From contig WMBV01000013.1 of assembly GCA_017745595.1 (NCBI GenBank), forward strand, positions 82,856 through 146,855: DNA of 64,000 nucleotides, given 5' to 3'. The notes below the pieces were generated by a model. That model was not told the DNA's origin. It did not search any database and worked only from the letters and a program-made list of their open reading frames with translations. Positions 25,404 through 34,146 of the stretch are shown here, one piece after another. A program made the translations under genes and the position numbers. This DNA comes from Bordetella petrii (GTDB lineage Bacteria; Pseudomonadota; Gammaproteobacteria; Burkholderiales; Burkholderiaceae_B). Positions within the stretch are counted from its first letter, which is position 1. The number at the start of each line of letters is the position of its first letter.

Positions 25404-25500
25404 CAGGTGTCTGACTCCCGCCAGGGTGTCAGACACCGAAGCATGTAGAGACCGGCGCAATACAGTGGTGTCTGACACCCTGGCGGGAGTCAGACACCTG
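25404..25500. repeat. Hairpin-pair repeat, copy 3
   Basis: Units at about 25405-25438 and 25467-25499 are exact reverse complements through the loop (CCCGCCAGGG in one, CCCTGGCGGG in the other). The spacer is about 28 nt. A degenerate single unit (gtcaggc, then gcctgac) lies at 25361-25385. The element sits in the 403-base gap between the divergent GFA and purC genes, so it is not simply a 3' end terminator. Nothing else is seen in that gap. Confidence 0.9.
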
Positions 25501-25667
25501 GGCTGAGGGCGCCTGCATGCGCCCGAGCCCGACGGACGTACGCCGCTCGCCTCTGCCCAAGCCCACCGGGACGGGGCAAGAAAACCCGACCCCATTCCAC
25601 AGCCCCATCTCTGACGCGCCGCCGGCATTTGCAGTAACCTATGCCCATTTTCGCCATAGGCCGATTC

Positions 25668-26549
25668 GTGACTTCCGCCCTGCACCAATCCAGCATCAAG
25701 TCCCTGCCGCTACTGGGTCGCGGCAAAGTGCGCGACATGTACGCCGTGGGCGACGACAAACTGCTGATCGTCGCTTCCGACCGCATTTCCGCGTTCGACG
25801 TCATCCTTGACGACCCCATTCCCGGCAAGGGCCAGGTGCTGACCGAGCTTACCGAGTTCTGGCTGCGCAAGCTGGCCCATATTCTGCCCAACCACTCCAC
25901 CGGCATACGCGCCGAAGACGTGGTGGCGCCCGACGAAGTCGAGCAAGTGCGCGGCCGCGCCGTCGTGGTCAAGCGCCTGAAGCCGATTTTGGTCGAGGCC
26001 GTGGCGCGCGGCTACCTGATCGGCTCGGGCTGGAAAGATTACCAGGCCACCGGCTCGCTGTGCGGCATCCAATTGCCCGCCGGCCTGCAGCAGGCCAGCA
26101 AGCTGCCCGAACCCATTTTCACCCCGGCGGCCAAAGCCGAATTCGGCATGCACGACGAAAACGTCGACTTCGCCCACGTCGTCAAAGAAGTCGGCCAGGA
26201 CATGGCCGAGCGCATCCGCGACGTCACCTTGCGCCTGTACACCGAGGCCGCCCAGTTCGCGGCCACCAAGGGCATCATCATCGCCGACACCAAATTCGAA
26301 TTCGGCCTCGACGACGACGGCACCCTGTACCTGATGGACGAAGTGCTCACGCCCGATTCCTCGCGTTTCTGGCCGGCCGACGGCTACGCCGTGGGTATCA
26401 GCCCGCCGTCGTTCGACAAGCAGTTCGTGCGCGACTGGCTCGAAACCCAGACCTGGGACAAGACCCCGCCGGCCCCGCGCCTGCCGCAAGACGTGCTGCA
26501 GAAAACCGCCGCCAAGTACCGCGAAGCCCTCGACCGGCTGATGGCCTGA
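25668..26549 (+). CDS. purC: Phosphoribosylaminoimidazole-succinocarboxamide synthase
   Basis: SAICAR synthase joins aspartate to CAIR in purine synthesis. The product of 293 residues is of the longer type, with [57 protein letters not shown] and [23 protein letters not shown] 25668 ([12 protein letters not shown]) is chosen because it fits relatives; the ATG at 25641 is in frame and has no better ribosome site. It lies upstream of purE and purK, which are separated from it by a hairpin-pair repeat and a DUF5993/DsbB pair. Confidence 0.94.
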   Translation: MTSALHQSSIKSLPLLGRGKVRDMYAVGDDKLLIVASDRISAFDVILDDPIPGKGQVLTELTEFWLRKLAHILPNHSTGIRAEDVVAPDEVEQVRGRAVVVKRLKPILVEAVARGYLIGSGWKDYQATGSLCGIQLPAGLQQASKLPEPIFTPAAKAEFGMHDENVDFAHVVKEVGQDMAERIRDVTLRLYTEAAQFAATKGIIIADTKFEFGLDDDGTLYLMDEVLTPDSSRFWPADGYAVGISPPSFDKQFVRDWLETQTWDKTPPAPRLPQDVLQKTAAKYREALDRLMA

Positions 26550-26592
26550 AGTGAAAGTCCCACCCCGAAGCGCTGCGTGCATCCATCTCGGA

Positions 26593-26685
26593 CAGGTGTC
26601 AGGCTCCATAGGTGCCTGACACCGCTGTATGCGGAAAATCTCGGTCAAGTTTCGGTGTCTGACACCCTGCGGGAGTCAGACACCT
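26593..26685. repeat. Hairpin-pair repeat, copy 4
   Basis: The left unit has stem GGTGTCAGGC with GCCTGACACC and a short loop (TCCATAGGT); the right unit has the common TGAC/GTCA stem. Two base pairs differ between the stems and both are compensated. It follows purC by 43 bases in a 312-base gap. The only other structure seen there is a hairpin at 26775-26801. Confidence 0.88.
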
Positions 26686-26774
26686 ATGAGGCGAGCGACG
26701 CCGCATCCGTTTCATCCCGGGCGGGTCGCACAACCCGCGGTGAAGCACTGACACCAGAGTGGGTCAATCGCCCG

Positions 26775-26801
26775 AAATAGGGCGGTTTGCCCGCCTTATT
26801 T
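26775..26801 (+). other. Hairpin upstream of DUF5993 gene
   Basis: AAATAGGGCGG and CCGCCTTATTT pair over 11 bp with one G-T wobble around TTTGC. It lies 60 bases before the DUF5993 start. It could be a terminator for upstream transcripts or a leader structure; no long T-run follows. Confidence 0.35.
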
Positions 26802-26861
26802 GCCCGCTGGCGCAACGCAATATTTCGTATCGTAACGATCGACCTCCGGAGGATCGATCGC

Positions 26862-27020
26862 ATGATCATGATGTTGCCCTTTCTGACCAGCGCCCTGGCG
26901 GTGTGGTACGGCATGCTCGGCAAGCGCCGGCCCTGCTTCACATTGTGGCTGGCGACGCTGCTGATCTTCATGGCCGGCGCCCGCCTGTACCTGGCCGAGC
27001 CCTTCGCGCTGGTTCTGTAG
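26862..27020 (+). CDS. DUF5993 micro membrane protein, 52 aa
   Basis: The short product begins MIMMLPFLTSALAVWYGMLG and has a second hydrophobic stretch LWLATLLIFMAGARLYL, so it probably makes two membrane helices joined by a basic KRRP loop. This matches the DUF5993 pattern. The ATG has GGAGG about 10 bases upstream. It lies 10 bases before the DsbB-like gene, a pairing suggesting that it assists or modulates that oxidoreductase; no function is known. Confidence 0.72.
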   Translation: MIMMLPFLTSALAVWYGMLGKRRPCFTLWLATLLIFMAGARLYLAEPFALVL

Positions 27021-27030
27021 CGCGGCCTGA

Positions 27031-27600
27031 ATGAGCGCGCTCTTTTCACTGAATCCGGCCCGGGGTTCGCGCATCATCAATACCCTGGCGCTGCTGGGCA
27101 TCAGCGTCCTGCTGTATGCCGCCTTTCTCTGGCAAATATTGTTCGACACCGCGCCTTGCCCGCTGTGCCTGCTGCAGCGCGCCGCGTTCGCCATGGCCGG
27201 AATAGGGCTGCTGCTGAACATCCGCCTGGGCCCCTCGCCGCTGCATTACGCCATGGTCATCGCCGCCACGCTGGGGGGGCTGGTGGCGGCCGCCAACCTG
27301 CTGCGCGCGCAGGCAGGCGCGCCCGACGGGCCGCCGCTGCTCGGCATGTCGATCCATTCCTGGACTTTCCTGGCGTTTTGCGCGCTGCTGGTGTTTTGCG
27401 TACTGATGCTGGCGGCCGACCGCAAATGGGGCGACAACGACCGCAAGAAACCCGTGGCGCTGCCGGCCCTGATCGTCATGGGGCTGTTCTTGCTGGCCAT
27501 CCTGGCCAATGTGGCGGTGGCCTCGCCGCAGTGCGGGGCGGCCGGATGCCCGGACGGCCCCGCGCGGCAGGCCGTAGTGGCGCCCGCCGGCGGCGGCTAG
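27031..27600 (+). CDS. DsbB-like disulfide bond formation protein, five-helix form
   Basis: DsbB re-oxidises periplasmic DsbA and passes electrons to quinone. The 189-residue product has the first redox pair CPLC (Cys43, Cys46) ahead of LLQRAAF, as in DsbB. It differs from classical DsbB: the loop between helices 3 and 4 has no cysteine. A fifth helix (about 144-163) is followed by a tail with Cys168 and Cys173. By topology that tail would be periplasmic and could supply the second pair. It is probably co-transcribed with the DUF5993 gene. Confidence 0.8.
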   Translation: MSALFSLNPARGSRIINTLALLGISVLLYAAFLWQILFDTAPCPLCLLQRAAFAMAGIGLLLNIRLGPSPLHYAMVIAATLGGLVAAANLLRAQAGAPDGPPLLGMSIHSWTFLAFCALLVFCVLMLAADRKWGDNDRKKPVALPALIVMGLFLLAILANVAVASPQCGAAGCPDGPARQAVVAPAGGG

Positions 27601-27696
27601 CCGGCGGCGCGGCCGGGCCGGGTAAAATACTTGGTTTTCCGCCCGCGGCATTGCCCGCGCGGTGCCCGCCCGCCTTTCCGCCTTGCCGACTCTGCC

Positions 27697-28218
27697 ATGA
27701 CGACTTCCTCTTCCGTACCCGCGCCGGCCGCCCCCGTGGTGGGCGTGATCATGGGTTCCTCCAGCGACTGGGACATCATGAAACACGCCGTGGCCATGCT
27801 GGAAGAATTCGGCGTGCCGCACGAAACGCGCGTCATCTCGGCCCACCGCATGCCGCAAGACATGGCCGACTACGGCGCCGCGGCCCGCGCGCGCGGCCTG
27901 CGCGGCATCATCGCGGGCGCCGGCGGCGCGGCGCACCTGCCCGGCATGATGGCCGCCCTGACCGAAGTGCCGGTGTTCGGCGTGCCCGTCCCGTCCCGCT
28001 ACCTGCGCGGCGAAGATTCCCTGCTGTCCATCGTGCAGATGCCCAAGGGCGTGCCCGTGGCTACCTTCGCCATCGGCGAGGCCGGCGCGGCCAACGCGGC
28101 CTTGCACGTCATTGCCACGCTGGCCGCCACCGACGACGCCCTGCATCGCCAACTGGTGGCGTTCCGCGCGCGCCAGACCGAAACGGCCCGCAATATGGTG
28201 GTGCCCCCGCAGCCCTGA
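27697..28218 (+). CDS. purE: N5-carboxyaminoimidazole ribonucleotide mutase
   Basis: PurE converts N5-CAIR to CAIR in purine synthesis. The 173-residue product contains [47 protein letters not shown] and [19 protein letters not shown], the active-site segments of class I PurE. A TAAAAT hexamer at 27623-27628 may be its -10 element. It is followed after 7 bases by purK, its partner enzyme. Confidence 0.95.
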   Translation: MTTSSSVPAPAAPVVGVIMGSSSDWDIMKHAVAMLEEFGVPHETRVISAHRMPQDMADYGAAARARGLRGIIAGAGGAAHLPGMMAALTEVPVFGVPVPSRYLRGEDSLLSIVQMPKGVPVATFAIGEAGAANAALHVIATLAATDDALHRQLVAFRARQTETARNMVVPPQP

Positions 28219-28225
28219 CCTAGCC

Positions 28226-29446
28226 ATGCGTTCTTCAATGGACGCGTCTCTCCGTATGACATCAACGACTGATTCCTTCACGATCGCGCCCGGCGGCTGG
28301 CTGGGCTTGCTGGGCGGCGGCCAGTTGGGCCGCATGTTCTGCCATGCCGCGCAAAGCCTGGGCTACCGCGTCGCGGTGCTCGATCCGGCCGCCGATGGCC
28401 CGGCCGCCATGGTGGCCGACCGCCACATCCAGGCGGCCTATGACGACCCCGCCGCCCTGGCCCAGCTGGCGCAGCTCTGCCGCGCGGTGACCACCGAATT
28501 CGAAAACGTGCCGGCCGACAGCCTGCGCGCGCTGGCCGCCCAGTGCCGGGTCAGTCCGGCGGCCGACGCGGTGGCCATCGTGCAGGACCGCAACGCCGAA
28601 AAGGCCTTCATCGCCGCGCAAGGCATTCCGGTGGCGCCGCATGCCGCCGTCCGCGCCGAGCAAGACCTGCGCGACGCGCCCGATTCGCTGTTTCCCGGCA
28701 TTCTGAAAGTGGCCCGGCTGGGCTACGACGGCAAGGGCCAGGCGCGCATCGCCACCCGCGCCGAGGCGCTGGCCGCCTTTGCCGATTTCGGCGGCGTGCC
28801 GTGCGTGCTCGAAGCCCTGATGCCGCTCGACTACGAAATCTCGGTGGTGCTGGCGCGCGGCTTCGATGGCAGCGACGTGGTGTTCCCGGTGGCGCGCAAT
28901 CTGCACCGCGACGGCATCCTGGCGGTGTCCACCGTGGCGGCCGCCGACGGCGATGCCGCGCATGCGCGGCGCCAGGCGCAGGCCACCGACGCGGCGCGCG
29001 CCATTGCCCGCGGGCTGGGCTACCATGGCGTGCTGTGCGTCGAGTTTTTCGTCCTGACCGACGGCAGCCTGGTGGTCAACGAAATCGCCCCGCGCCCGCA
29101 CAACAGCGGGCACTACACGCTGAACGCCTGCCTGACCAGCCAGTTCGAACAACAGGCGCGCGCCATGGCCGGGCAGCCGCTGGGCAGCACCGCGCTGCTG
29201 GCGCCGGCCGTCATGCTGAACATCCTGGGCGACGTCTGGTTCGAGCCCGGCGCCACGGCGCCGCGCGAACCCGACTGGGCGGCCGTGCTGGCCGTGCCGA
29301 CGGCCAAGCTGCATTTGTACGGCAAGCACGAAGCCCGGCGCGGCCGCAAGATGGGCCACGTCACCGTGGTGGCCGCCACGCTCGAGCAGGCCCGCGCCGA
29401 CGCCGCGCGCGTCGCGGCGGCACTGGGCATGGCCGCGCCCGAATAA
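28226..29446 (+). CDS. purK: 5-(carboxyamino)imidazole ribonucleotide synthase
   Basis: PurK is the ATP-grasp enzyme that makes N5-CAIR from AIR, bicarbonate and ATP. The product has [64 protein letters not shown] and [14 protein letters not shown]. Three in-frame ATG codons (28226, 28238, 28256) precede the domain; none has a clear ribosome site, so the first 10 residues are uncertain. It forms purEK with the preceding gene. Confidence 0.94.
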   Translation: MRSSMDASLRMTSTTDSFTIAPGGWLGLLGGGQLGRMFCHAAQSLGYRVAVLDPAADGPAAMVADRHIQAAYDDPAALAQLAQLCRAVTTEFENVPADSLRALAAQCRVSPAADAVAIVQDRNAEKAFIAAQGIPVAPHAAVRAEQDLRDAPDSLFPGILKVARLGYDGKGQARIATRAEALAAFADFGGVPCVLEALMPLDYEISVVLARGFDGSDVVFPVARNLHRDGILAVSTVAAADGDAAHARRQAQATDAARAIARGLGYHGVLCVEFFVLTDGSLVVNEIAPRPHNSGHYTLNACLTSQFEQQARAMAGQPLGSTALLAPAVMLNILGDVWFEPGATAPREPDWAAVLAVPTAKLHLYGKHEARRGRKMGHVTVVAATLEQARADAARVAAALGMAAPE

Positions 29447-29452
29447 AATCTT

Positions 29453-30511
29453 ATGTCCACGCCTGTTTACGCCGTTCCCGACCAGGCCGCCATCGCCCGC
29501 GCGGCCGAGCGCCTGCTGGCCGGCGAACTGGTCGCGTTTCCCACCGAAACCGTCTATGGCCTGGGCGCCGATGCGCAGAATCCGCAAGCGGTGGCGCGCA
29601 TCTACGCCGCCAAGGGCCGCCCGGCGAACCATCCGGTCATCGTGCACGTCGCGCCGGGGGCCGACCTGGGCTATTGGGCCCGCGACATCCCCGCCCAGGC
29701 CCGCCAGCTCATCGACGCCTTCTGGCCCGGGCCGCTGACGCTGATCCTGCCGCGCGCGCCGCATGTCGGCGCGGCGGTCAGCGGCGGACAAGACAGCATC
29801 GGCCTGCGTTGCCCCTCGCATCCGGTGGCGCAGGCGCTGCTGGCCGCCTTCGCGGCCGGCAAGCCGGGCGGGCACGGCGGCGTGGCCGCGCCGTCGGCCA
29901 ACAAGTTCGGGCAAGTGTCGCCCACGCAGGCCGAACACGTGCGGCGCGAGTTCCCGCAAGAAGTCGCGCAGGGCATGCCGGTGCTCGATGGCGGGCCCGC
30001 GCAGGTGGGCATCGAATCCACCATCATCGATCTGTCGCGGCTGGGGCAGGGCGTGGGCCCGGTGCTGCTGCGGCCGGGGCATGTCACGCCGGCGCAGATC
30101 CAGGACGTACTGGGCGTGCCGGTAGGGCTGCCCGACGCCGCCGCGCCGCGCGCCTCGGGCACTCTGAAGGCCCACTACGCGCCGCATACGCCGCTGGAAC
30201 TGCTCGCGCCGCGGGCCCTGGCCGCCGCGGCGCGCGGACAGGGCCTGCCCGCCGGCCGCGTCGCCATCGTGGCATTCGGCGCGGCGCCCGCCGGCCTGGA
30301 TGCGCGGGTGGACTGGCATCCGGTCCCGGACGACGCGGGCCGCTACGCCCAGGCGCTGTACGCGATGCTGCGCGAACTCGACGGCGGCGGCTACGCGCGC
30401 ATCCTGGTGCAGGCCCCGCCGGCCGACGATGCCTGGCGGGCCGTCAACGACCGCATCGGCCGCGCCGCCGCCGCCTTCACGCTGGACACCAGCGGGTTGC
30501 CGGGGACGTGA
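29453..30511 (+). CDS. L-threonylcarbamoyladenylate synthase, Sua5 type
   Basis: The enzyme makes threonylcarbamoyl-AMP for the t6A37 modification of ANN-decoding tRNAs. The 352-residue product has a YrdC domain (VAFPTETVYGLGADAQNPQA, KGRPANHPVIVHV, FWPGPLTLIL, APSANKFGQVSPT, IESTIID) and, after a SGTLKAHYAPHTPL linker, a C-terminal Sua5 domain. This makes it the long Sua5 form rather than the short TsaC form. It begins 7 bases after the purK stop. Confidence 0.92.
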   Translation: MSTPVYAVPDQAAIARAAERLLAGELVAFPTETVYGLGADAQNPQAVARIYAAKGRPANHPVIVHVAPGADLGYWARDIPAQARQLIDAFWPGPLTLILPRAPHVGAAVSGGQDSIGLRCPSHPVAQALLAAFAAGKPGGHGGVAAPSANKFGQVSPTQAEHVRREFPQEVAQGMPVLDGGPAQVGIESTIIDLSRLGQGVGPVLLRPGHVTPAQIQDVLGVPVGLPDAAAPRASGTLKAHYAPHTPLELLAPRALAAAARGQGLPAGRVAIVAFGAAPAGLDARVDWHPVPDDAGRYAQALYAMLRELDGGGYARILVQAPPADDAWRAVNDRIGRAAAAFTLDTSGLPGT

Positions 30512-30539
30512 TCCGCATTAGGCCAGGTGTATCAGGGCC

Positions 30540-30632
30540 AGGTGTCTGACTCCCGCAGGGTGTCAGACACCGATGTGTACGAACGCCGTGCGCCTGCTTC
30601 GGTGTCTGACACCCTGCGGGAGTCAGACACCT
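30540..30632. repeat. Hairpin-pair repeat, copy 5
   Basis: Consensus units at 30540-30572 and 30601-30632 flank a 28-nt spacer. The element lies between the convergent ends of the Sua5 and pcaR genes. Its right arm runs directly into a tandem amplification of its own second half. Confidence 0.9.
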
Positions 30633-30713
30633 GAACCGATCTGCGGGAGTCAGACACCTGAACCGATCTGCGGGAGTCAGACACCTGAACCGATCTGCGG
30701 GAGTCAGACACCT
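30633..30713 (+). repeat. Three tandem 27-bp repeats derived from a hairpin half-unit
   Basis: Three identical 27-base units follow one another. Each starts gaaccgatct and ends with gagtcagacacct, the right half of the preceding hairpin unit. A fourth, decayed copy continues to about 30742. An open minus-strand frame across it encodes a low-complexity repeat and is not a credible gene. Confidence 0.9.
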
Positions 30714-30774
30714 GAACCGACCTGAACCGGTGTCAGGCACCTGAGCCAACTTGCACGAACGCCCGCCCGCATCT

Positions 30775-31602
30775 TTACAGCACCAGGAACTGGCCCAGCC
30801 GGTCGGCCGCCGCTTGCATGGGGCCCAGGTATTCGCTGGCGAGCTGCGCCAGCGGCACGCGCGGCGATTTCACGCTGACGTTCAGGCCGCCGCAGGCCTT
30901 GCCGCTGGCCGCGCGCACGGGCACGCCGATGGCGCGCACGTTCAGGTCGATTTCCTGGTCGACCACGGCATAGCCTTGTTCGCGCACCCGCGCGATGATC
31001 TCGCGCAGGCGCACGGGCGAGGTCTCGGTGAATTCGGTATAGGGCGCCAGTTCGGCGGTTTCGAAATAGCGGTCCAGCGCGGCGGGCGGCAGCTGCGCCA
31101 GCATCACGCGCCCGATGGTCGTGCAGTAGGCCGGCAGGCGGCTGCCCAGGCCCAGCGTGGTGGCCAGGATGCGGTGCACTTCCGAACGCGCCAGGTACAG
31201 CACTTCGTTGCCTTCCATGATGGCCAGGGCGCAGGTCTGGTTCACCGTGGCGCTCAGTTCTTCCAGTACCGGCTGCGCCAGCGACACAAAGGGCGTGGAC
31301 GAGAAATACGCATGACCCAGGCTCAGGATCAGCGGCGTCAGGACATAGTGGCGGCCCTGCTGTTCGGCAAAGCCCAGGCGGATCAGCGTATGCAGGCAGC
31401 GCTGCGTGACCGCGCGCGGCAAGCCGGCGCGGCGGCTGAGGTCGGCGGCGGTCTGCGGATAGCGGCGTTCGCCGAAGGCGCGGATCACGCGCAGGCCGCG
31501 CGACAGCGTCAGCATGAAGTCCGGATCGCCGCGGAAGCGGTCGGGATGTTCGTCGGCGGGCAGCGGTGCGGCGTAATCGTGCGGAGGAGGCGGGGTGCGC
31601 AT
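30775..31602 (-). CDS. pcaR: IclR-family regulator of beta-ketoadipate genes, PcaR type
   Basis: The 275-residue product has a helix-turn-helix (LSRGLRVIRAFGERRYPQTA, SRRAGLPRAVTQRCLHTLI) and an IclR effector domain with AYFSSTPFVSLAQPVLEEL, LYLARSEVHRILATT and GSRLPAYCTTIGRVMLA. These match the PcaR/PcaU/PobR subgroup, which responds to beta-ketoadipate or protocatechuate. It is last in an operon with pcaI and pcaJ, its ATG overlapping the pcaJ stop by one base. The palindrome at 34132-34146 is the likely binding site. Confidence 0.85.
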   Translation of the reverse strand: MRTPPPPHDYAAPLPADEHPDRFRGDPDFMLTLSRGLRVIRAFGERRYPQTAADLSRRAGLPRAVTQRCLHTLIRLGFAEQQGRHYVLTPLILSLGHAYFSSTPFVSLAQPVLEELSATVNQTCALAIMEGNEVLYLARSEVHRILATTLGLGSRLPAYCTTIGRVMLAQLPPAALDRYFETAELAPYTEFTETSPVRLREIIARVREQGYAVVDQEIDLNVRAIGVPVRAASGKACGGLNVSVKSPRVPLAQLASEYLGPMQAAADRLGQFLVL

Positions 31603-32258
31603 CAGGCGGCGCGCAGCGGCGCACCGGTGCGCGACTGCAGCGTTTGCAGGGTGAGGCCGTCGATCATATCGCGAACCACCAGCCCGCCGGGCGTGACGTC
31701 GATCACCGCCAGGTCGGTATAGATGCGGTCGACCACGCCCGCGCCGGTCAGGGGCAGGGTGCAGCGCTGCACGATCTTGGGCGCGCCGTTCTTGGTGTTG
31801 TGTTCCATCATGATGTAGACGCGCCGCGCGCCCACCGCCAGGTCCATCGCGCCGCCCACCGCGGGCGGTTCGCCGGCGCGCCCCAGCGACCAGTTGGCCA
31901 GGTCGCCGGTGGCCGACACCTGCATGCCGCCCATGACGCAGATGTCCAGGTGGCCGCCGCGCATCATGGCGAACGAATCGGCATGATGGAAAAACGCGCC
32001 GCCCCGCAGCAGCGTGACGGGCTGCTTGCCGGCGTTGATCAGGTCGAGGTCGGCGGCTTCGGGGGCGGGCGGCGGGCCCATGCCCAGGATGCCGTTCTCG
32101 CTGTGCAGCACGATTTCGCGATCCGGCGGCAGGTGGCCCGCGATCAGCACCGGCATGCCGATGCCCAGGTTCACGTAGCTGCCGTCGGGAATGTCTTGCG
32201 CCACGCGCCGCGCCAGTTGCTCGCGGGTCAAGGGCTGGAAGCTCGAATTCGCGCTCAT
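31602..32258 (-). CDS. pcaJ: 3-oxoadipate CoA-transferase subunit B
   Basis: With PcaI it moves CoA from succinyl-CoA to 3-oxoadipate in the protocatechuate/catechol pathway. The 218-residue product shows VNLGIGMPVLIAGHL, the catalytic SENGILGMGP with the nucleophilic glutamate, and LRGGAFFHHADSFAMMRGGH. This beta subunit pattern is shared with succinyl-CoA:acetoacetate CoA-transferases, so substrate assignment rests on the adjacent PcaR-type regulator. It follows pcaI by 7 bases. Confidence 0.87.
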   Translation of the reverse strand: MSANSSFQPLTREQLARRVAQDIPDGSYVNLGIGMPVLIAGHLPPDREIVLHSENGILGMGPPPAPEAADLDLINAGKQPVTLLRGGAFFHHADSFAMMRGGHLDICVMGGMQVSATGDLANWSLGRAGEPPAVGGAMDLAVGARRVYIMMEHNTKNGAPKIVQRCTLPLTGAGVVDRIYTDLAVIDVTPGGLVVRDMIDGLTLQTLQSRTGAPLRAA

Positions 32259-32265
32259 GGCTGGC

Positions 32266-32946
32266 TCAGCTGGAAAAGCTTGGGTTGGCCACCACCGCCA
32301 CCCGGTGCACGAAGATGCCGGGGGTCACGATGGACTCGGGCGGCAGGTCGCCCAGTTCGGCGCGCTGGCGCACTTGCACGATAGTGGTGGCCGCCGCCAT
32401 GCACATCACCGGGCCGAAGTTGCGGGCGCTCATGCGGTAAGTCAGGTTGCCCCAGCGGTCGGCGCGGTCGGCCTGCACCAGCGCAAAATCGCCGTGCAGC
32501 GGCTTTTCGAAAACATAGTGGCGCCCGTCGATCTCGCGGGTTTCTTTGCCGGCGGCAAGCTCGGTGCCGTACGCCGTGGGCGTGTAGAAACCGCCCAGGC
32601 CGGCGCCGGCCGCGCGCAGGCGCTCGGCGATGGTGCCCTGGGGCACGCATTCCAGTTCGATCCGGCCACGCCGGTACAGGTCGTCGAACACCCACGAATG
32701 CGAGGCCTTGGGAAACGAGCAGATCATCTTGCGCACGCGGCCGGCCTTGATCAGCGCGGCCAGGCCGGTTTCGTGGTTGCCGGCGTTATTGTTGACGACG
32801 GTGAGTTCACGCGCACCCTGGTCGATCAGGGCATGCAGCAGGTCGGTGGGCATGCCCGCGCCCCCGAACCCGCCCACCAAGAGCGTGGCCCCGTCGTGGA
32901 TGTCGGCGACCGCCTCGGCGGGCGAGGGAACGAATTTATCGATCAC
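32266..32946 (-). CDS. pcaI: 3-oxoadipate CoA-transferase subunit A
   Basis: This is the alpha subunit of the CoA-transferase pair. The 226-residue product begins MIDKFVPSPAEAVADIHDGA and contains LLVGGFGGAGMPTDLLHAL, VVNNNAGNHETGLAALI, ELECVPQGTIAERLRAAGAG and YVFEKPLHGDFALVQADRAD. It is complete and directly precedes pcaJ. The Bug receptor gene lies 19 bases upstream on the same strand, so aromatic-acid capture and ring-fission product activation appear to be co-expressed. Confidence 0.88.
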   Translation of the reverse strand: MIDKFVPSPAEAVADIHDGATLLVGGFGGAGMPTDLLHALIDQGARELTVVNNNAGNHETGLAALIKAGRVRKMICSFPKASHSWVFDDLYRRGRIELECVPQGTIAERLRAAGAGLGGFYTPTAYGTELAAGKETREIDGRHYVFEKPLHGDFALVQADRADRWGNLTYRMSARNFGPVMCMAAATTIVQVRQRAELGDLPPESIVTPGIFVHRVAVVANPSFSS

Positions 32947-32965
32947 GATGCGCGTCCTGCGAGCC

Positions 32966-33976
32966 TCAGTTCACAGTGATGTTGGCTTCTTTGATGATCT
33001 TGGCATAGCGCTCGGAATCTTTGCGCATCAGTTCGGCGAATTCCGCGGGCGTGCTGCCCGTGGGCAGGAAACCGGCGTCGATGAATTTCTTGGTGACGTC
33101 GGGCTCGTGGACGATTTCGCTGATTTCCTTGGCCATGCGCTCGATGATGGGCTTGGGCGTGCCGGTGGGCGCCAGCAGGCCGGCCCACGAGCCGGTCACG
33201 AAGCCGGGGAAGCCGCCTTCTTCCATGGTGGGCACTTCGGGCGCGTCCGACCAGCGCTTCTTGCCCGTGAACGCCAGTACCTTCAGTTTGCCTTGCCTGA
33301 CGTACTGCATGGGCACCAGCACCGGGTCGAACACCATGGATACCCGGCCCGCCAGCAGGTCGGTCAGGATGGGAGCGCTGCCCTTGTAGGCCACGTGGGT
33401 CATCTTCAGATTCGCCTGCAGCGCGAAGTCGGCGCCGGTCAGGTGCGCGCTGGATCCGGTGCCGCTGGACGCGTAGGTCAGGGTATCGGGATGCTTGCGG
33501 CCGTATTCGACCAGTTCGCCCAGCGTGTTCACGGGCAGCTCTTTGCTGACGAACAGGAACAGCGGCAGGTCGGCCATGTGCACCACGGGTTCCAGCTGCG
33601 AGGGCGAATACGACAGCTTGTACAGGTGGGTGTTGATCACGTAGGCGGGCAGCATGCTCAGGAAGGTATAGCCATCGGGCTCGGCCTTGGCCGCGATGGC
33701 CGAACCCAGCGTGCTGTTGGCGCCCGGCTTGTTCTCGATAATGATGTTCTGGCCCAGCCGCGCCGAAAGCTTGTCCATGACGATGCGCGTCACGGTGTCG
33801 GTGGCGCCGCCCGGGGTATAGGGCACGATGACCTTGATGGGCTTGTCGGGCCAGGCGTCGGCTGCCTGAGCGGGGGCGCCGGGCAGGGCAATGCCGGCCA
33901 CGGCGGTTGCCAGCAGGGCGGCCAGGGCGGCGCGGCGGCTCGGCCGGAGGAAGGGTCGGGAAGAAGAAAAGGGCAT
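32966..33976 (-). CDS. Bug-family periplasmic receptor in the pca operon
   Basis: This is a 336-residue Bug (TctC-like) receptor with a long Ala-rich signal peptide after a basic N terminus, cleaved near AQA|ADAWPDKPI. The core has IKVIVPYTPGGATDTVTRIV, NIIIENKPGANSTLGS and YASSGTGSSAHLTG. It is first in an operon with pcaI, pcaJ and pcaR and downstream of a PcaR-type palindrome. Its ligand is probably an aromatic acid or 3-oxoadipate-related acid, by context only. No tctA or tctB genes are in the window. Confidence 0.88.
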   Translation of the reverse strand: MPFSSSRPFLRPSRRAALAALLATAVAGIALPGAPAQAADAWPDKPIKVIVPYTPGGATDTVTRIVMDKLSARLGQNIIIENKPGANSTLGSAIAAKAEPDGYTFLSMLPAYVINTHLYKLSYSPSQLEPVVHMADLPLFLFVSKELPVNTLGELVEYGRKHPDTLTYASSGTGSSAHLTGADFALQANLKMTHVAYKGSAPILTDLLAGRVSMVFDPVLVPMQYVRQGKLKVLAFTGKKRWSDAPEVPTMEEGGFPGFVTGSWAGLLAPTGTPKPIIERMAKEISEIVHEPDVTKKFIDAGFLPTGSTPAEFAELMRKDSERYAKIIKEANITVN

Positions 33977-34131
33977 GGATTTGTCTCCGCCTGGTGGGCA
34001 TGAGCCGGGGCGCCAGGCGCGGGGATGCGCCTGCCTCCGGATCTGCCGGTTGGTCTTGTTGAGCGAACAATGTCGCCCGAAAAGTATGCGCGAGTTGGCC
34101 GCCGCCTTCGAGAACAGGCGCTGTTTTTGTG

Positions 34132-34146
34132 TTCGATGATCGAACT
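34132..34146 (-). promoter_or_regulatory. PcaR-type operator palindrome
   Basis: GTTCGATGATCGAAC is a perfect 15-bp palindrome with a central G. It closely matches the box reported for PcaR/PcaU-type IclR regulators (GTTCGATAATCGCAC). It lies 155 bases upstream of the Bug-pcaI-pcaJ-pcaR operon and touches the stop of the upstream LysR gene. Confidence 0.65.

Noticed and set aside
28262..30319. 685-residue minus-strand open frame
   Set aside because: It lies fully opposite purK and the Sua5 gene, is His/Gly/Arg-rich from codon bias, and shows no family pattern.
30477..30749. 90-residue minus-strand frame with repeated FRCLTPAD segments
   Set aside because: It is a translation of the tandem 27-bp DNA repeats and of the hairpin unit, not a protein gene.
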